A stretch of 7,746 nt of DNA from Candidatus Odyssella thessalonicensis (lineage in GTDB: Bacteria > Pseudomonadota > Alphaproteobacteria > Bin65), in contig SBBV01000265.1 in assembly GCA_005240015.1 (NCBI GenBank), positions 1 to 7,746 of the forward strand. The letters are read 5' to 3'. Below are positions 6,353 to 7,746 of this stretch, piece by piece. The position numbers and the translations under genes are program-made. The notes under the pieces are model-generated. The model worked only from the letters and a program-made list of their open reading frames with translations. It did no database searches and had not been told where the DNA came from. Positions within the stretch are counted from its first letter, which is position 1. Each line of letters starts with the position of its first letter.

Positions 6353-7488
6353 GCGATGGGCGCCGCGCCGGCAGTCTCGCCCCCGCGCGCACCGCGTGGT
6401 CGCGCCCGGCCGCGCTGAAATGGCCCGCGCCGCCTGCGGCGCCGCCGCGCCTGGGCACACCCGGCGCCATGGCGCCGGCGCGCCGCCTGCCCGAGTGGCT
6501 CGCCGCCATCCGCGTGCGCCACCTCGTCGTGCTCGCCGCGCTCATCGCCTATCCGTTCGTGGTGCCCCCGTTCTTCACGTTCCAGATCGGCGGACAGACG
6601 CTCACGCTCGGGCTCATCGCGCTCTCGCTCACCTTTCTCGCGGGCTATGGCGGGATCGTCTCGCTGGCGCAGATGACGGTCGCCGGCATCGCAGGCTACG
6701 TCTACGCGATGCTGGGCTCGAGCGGCACGCCCTTGAGTTCCGGCTGGCCGTGGTGGGTGGCGGCACTGCTCGCGATTCCGGCGGCGACGCTTGCGGCGAC
6801 GCTGATCGGCTGGCTCTCCGTGCGCACCGAGGGCATCTACACGATCATGATCACGCTCGCCGTGGGCATGGCGTTCTATTTTCTCGTTCACCAGAACTAC
6901 TCGATCTTCAACGGCTTCACGGGTTTCCAGGCCGTGCGCGCGCCCGAGGCGTTCGGCGTCCATTGGCGCGACCCGCTGCCGTTCTATTTCCTTGCGCTCG
7001 CCTGTGCGTTCGGCGGCTACCTGCTCGTCAAATACATCGCGCGCGCGCCGTTCGGGATCGCGCTGCAGGGCACTCGCGACAATCCCAGGCGGATGGCGGC
7101 GCTCGGCTTCAACGTGAAGGCGCACCGCATCGCCGCCTACGCGCTTGCCGGCCTACTCGCCGCGGTCGGCGGCCTCCTGCTCGTCTGGTACAACGCGCTG
7201 GTCTCGCCCGGCTCGGTCGACACCAAGGCGCTCATCAACGTCCTCATCATCGCGGTACTGGGCGGGTTCGCGCACCCGATCGGGCCGTTCATCGGCGCCG
7301 CGATCTTCGTGCTGCTGCAGAATTTCGCGATCGACCTCATCGATCGCGATCGCTTCAACCTCGTGATCGGCGGGATGTTCCTGCTGATCGTGCTCTTCTC
7401 TCCCGACGGCCTGCTCGGCTGGTGGACGAGGTTGCGGCGGCGTTTCGAGACCGCTGACGCGCGGTCCGATCCGCGAGGCGGGAGATGA
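6349..7488 (+). CDS. livM: LivM-type ABC transporter permease
   Basis: This 379-residue partner permease pairs with the LivH-type protein in the membrane. Its LivM hallmarks are FLAGYGGIVSLAQMTVAGIAGY at about 96-117 (given here as the family's G-G-SLAQ segment), the coupling loop RDNPRRMAALGFNVKAHRIA at 243-262, GLLAAVGGLLLVWYNALVSP at 268-287, VLGGFAHPIGPFIGA at 303-317 and a terminal SPDGLLG at 351-357. Its ATG 6349 overlaps the LivH stop as ATGA, indicating coupled translation. An unusual Pro/Ala/Arg-rich N-terminal tail of about 50 residues precedes the first membrane segment (58-78). An in-frame ATG at 6469 (residue 41) would remove most of it, but the ATGA overlap favours the longer form. 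As with LivH, the name gives the family and not the substrate. Confidence 0.92.
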   Translation: MSDGRRAGSLAPARTAWSRPAALKWPAPPAAPPRLGTPGAMAPARRLPEWLAAIRVRHLVVLAALIAYPFVVPPFFTFQIGGQTLTLGLIALSLTFLAGYGGIVSLAQMTVAGIAGYVYAMLGSSGTPLSSGWPWWVAALLAIPAATLAATLIGWLSVRTEGIYTIMITLAVGMAFYFLVHQNYSIFNGFTGFQAVRAPEAFGVHWRDPLPFYFLALACAFGGYLLVKYIARAPFGIALQGTRDNPRRMAALGFNVKAHRIAAYALAGLLAAVGGLLLVWYNALVSPGSVDTKALINVLIIAVLGGFAHPIGPFIGAAIFVLLQNFAIDLIDRDRFNLVIGGMFLLIVLFSPDGLLGWWTRLRRRFETADARSDPRGGR

Positions 7489-7506
7489 ACGACGCCACCA
7501 CCAAAC

Positions 7507-7520
7507 GCGGCCGGAGCCGC
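7507..7520 (+). repeat. GC hairpin before the binding-protein gene
   Basis: GCGGC (7507-7511) and GCCGC (7516-7520) pair as a five-base GC stem with loop CGGA, in the short gap between the LivM gene and the solute-binding protein. No T-run follows, so it does not look like a terminator. A stem here could protect the downstream mRNA, as binding proteins are usually made in excess of permeases; this role is inference. Confidence 0.35.
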
Positions 7521-7541
7521 AATCAACCACGGAGGGACGTC

Positions 7542-7746
7542 ATGAGAGTGCGTACACAACAAGTCGTGGGCGGCCTGTTCGCGCTCGCCCTGGCCGCGTC
7601 GGCGGCCACGGGCGCGCTCGCGCAGGAGATCAAGATCGGCGTGCTCGCCACGCTCGAAGGCCCGTTCGCGGCCGGCGGCCAGGACGGCATGCGCGGCGCC
7701 GATCTGGCCGTGAAGGCGCACAACGGCATGGTCGCCGGCCGCGAAC
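7542..7746 (+). CDS. ABC solute-binding protein, 3'-truncated
   Basis: These are the first 68 residues of a periplasmic solute-binding protein of the branched-chain amino acid type (Peripla_BP_6). Residues 1-27 form a clear Sec signal peptide: basic MRVR, hydrophobic core GGLFALALAASAATG, and cleavage at ALA before QE. No lipobox Cys is seen. The mature start IKIGVLATLEGPFAAGGQDG and RGADLAVKAHNG match the family's IKIG-GPFA-G-RGA-LAV-NG pattern. ATG 7542 follows GGAGGG (7531-7536). An in-frame ATG at 7485 overlaps the LivM stop (ATGA) and would add 19 basic, polar residues; I prefer 7542 because it gives a normal signal peptide. It delivers the solute to the LivHM-type channel. The rest of the gene, and probably the two ATPase genes, lie beyond the window. 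Confidence 0.9.
   Translation, partial: MRVRTQQVVGGLFALALAASAATGALAQEIKIGVLATLEGPFAAGGQDGMRGADLAVKAHNGMVAGRE

Noticed and set aside
5408..7746. Naming the transporter a leucine/isoleucine/valine importer
   Set aside because: The family is clear, but the neighbours are hydrolases and not amino acid catabolism genes. HAAT transporters carry many solutes, so the substrate is left open.
1..7746. Mobile element, CRISPR array, tRNA or rRNA
   Set aside because: I saw no terminal inverted repeats, transposase motifs, regularly spaced repeats or recognisable RNA gene signatures on either strand by eye.

Overview
The window is GC-rich DNA with dense coding, very high third-position GC and short gene junctions. 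It looks like a chromosome or large replicon of a soil or environmental proteobacterium. Alphaproteobacteria (Hyphomicrobiales or Rhodospirillales) is my first guess and Betaproteobacteria is possible; this rests on gene style only. I see no rRNA, tRNA, CRISPR array, transposase or insertion sequence.

Layout. Bases 1-444 are the C-terminal half of a short-chain dehydrogenase/reductase whose N-terminus lies off the window. Bases 445-722 are non-coding, with two AT-rich islands and a short palindrome. Bases 723-968 encode a small, very basic DUF6496-type protein. A convergent gap of 56 bases follows, then a GntR/FadR-type (FCD) regulator on the minus strand (1025-1702). Between it and the next gene is a divergent control region holding a good sigma70-like promoter (TTGACT-N18-CATAAT) and an array of TTGGTTCAA-like half-sites on both sides.

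The plus-strand operon begins there. An unrecognised 45-codon frame with a strong ribosome binding site (1868-2005) overlaps by GTGA the probable start of an alpha/beta hydrolase (2002-2778). Next come two tandem paralogous amidohydrolases (2791-4077 and 4089-5396), a LivH-type ABC permease (5408-6352), a LivM-type permease (6349-7488, ATGA overlap) and the start of a periplasmic solute-binding protein (7542 to the window end). Junctions of 12, 11, 11 and -4 bases argue for one transcript. ATPase subunits are expected downstream.

Working model (inference). The binding protein and LivHM permeases import an organic solute. The two metal-dependent amidohydrolases and the serine hydrolase cleave amide, lactone or ester bonds in it. 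The GntR/FCD protein senses a ligand, perhaps a carboxylate product, and controls the operon and itself through the shared repeats. The substrate cannot be read from sequence. The partial SDR may belong to the same locus, but nothing here proves it. The least explained parts are the operator array, the leader frame, the paired amidohydrolases and the basic DUF6496 protein.
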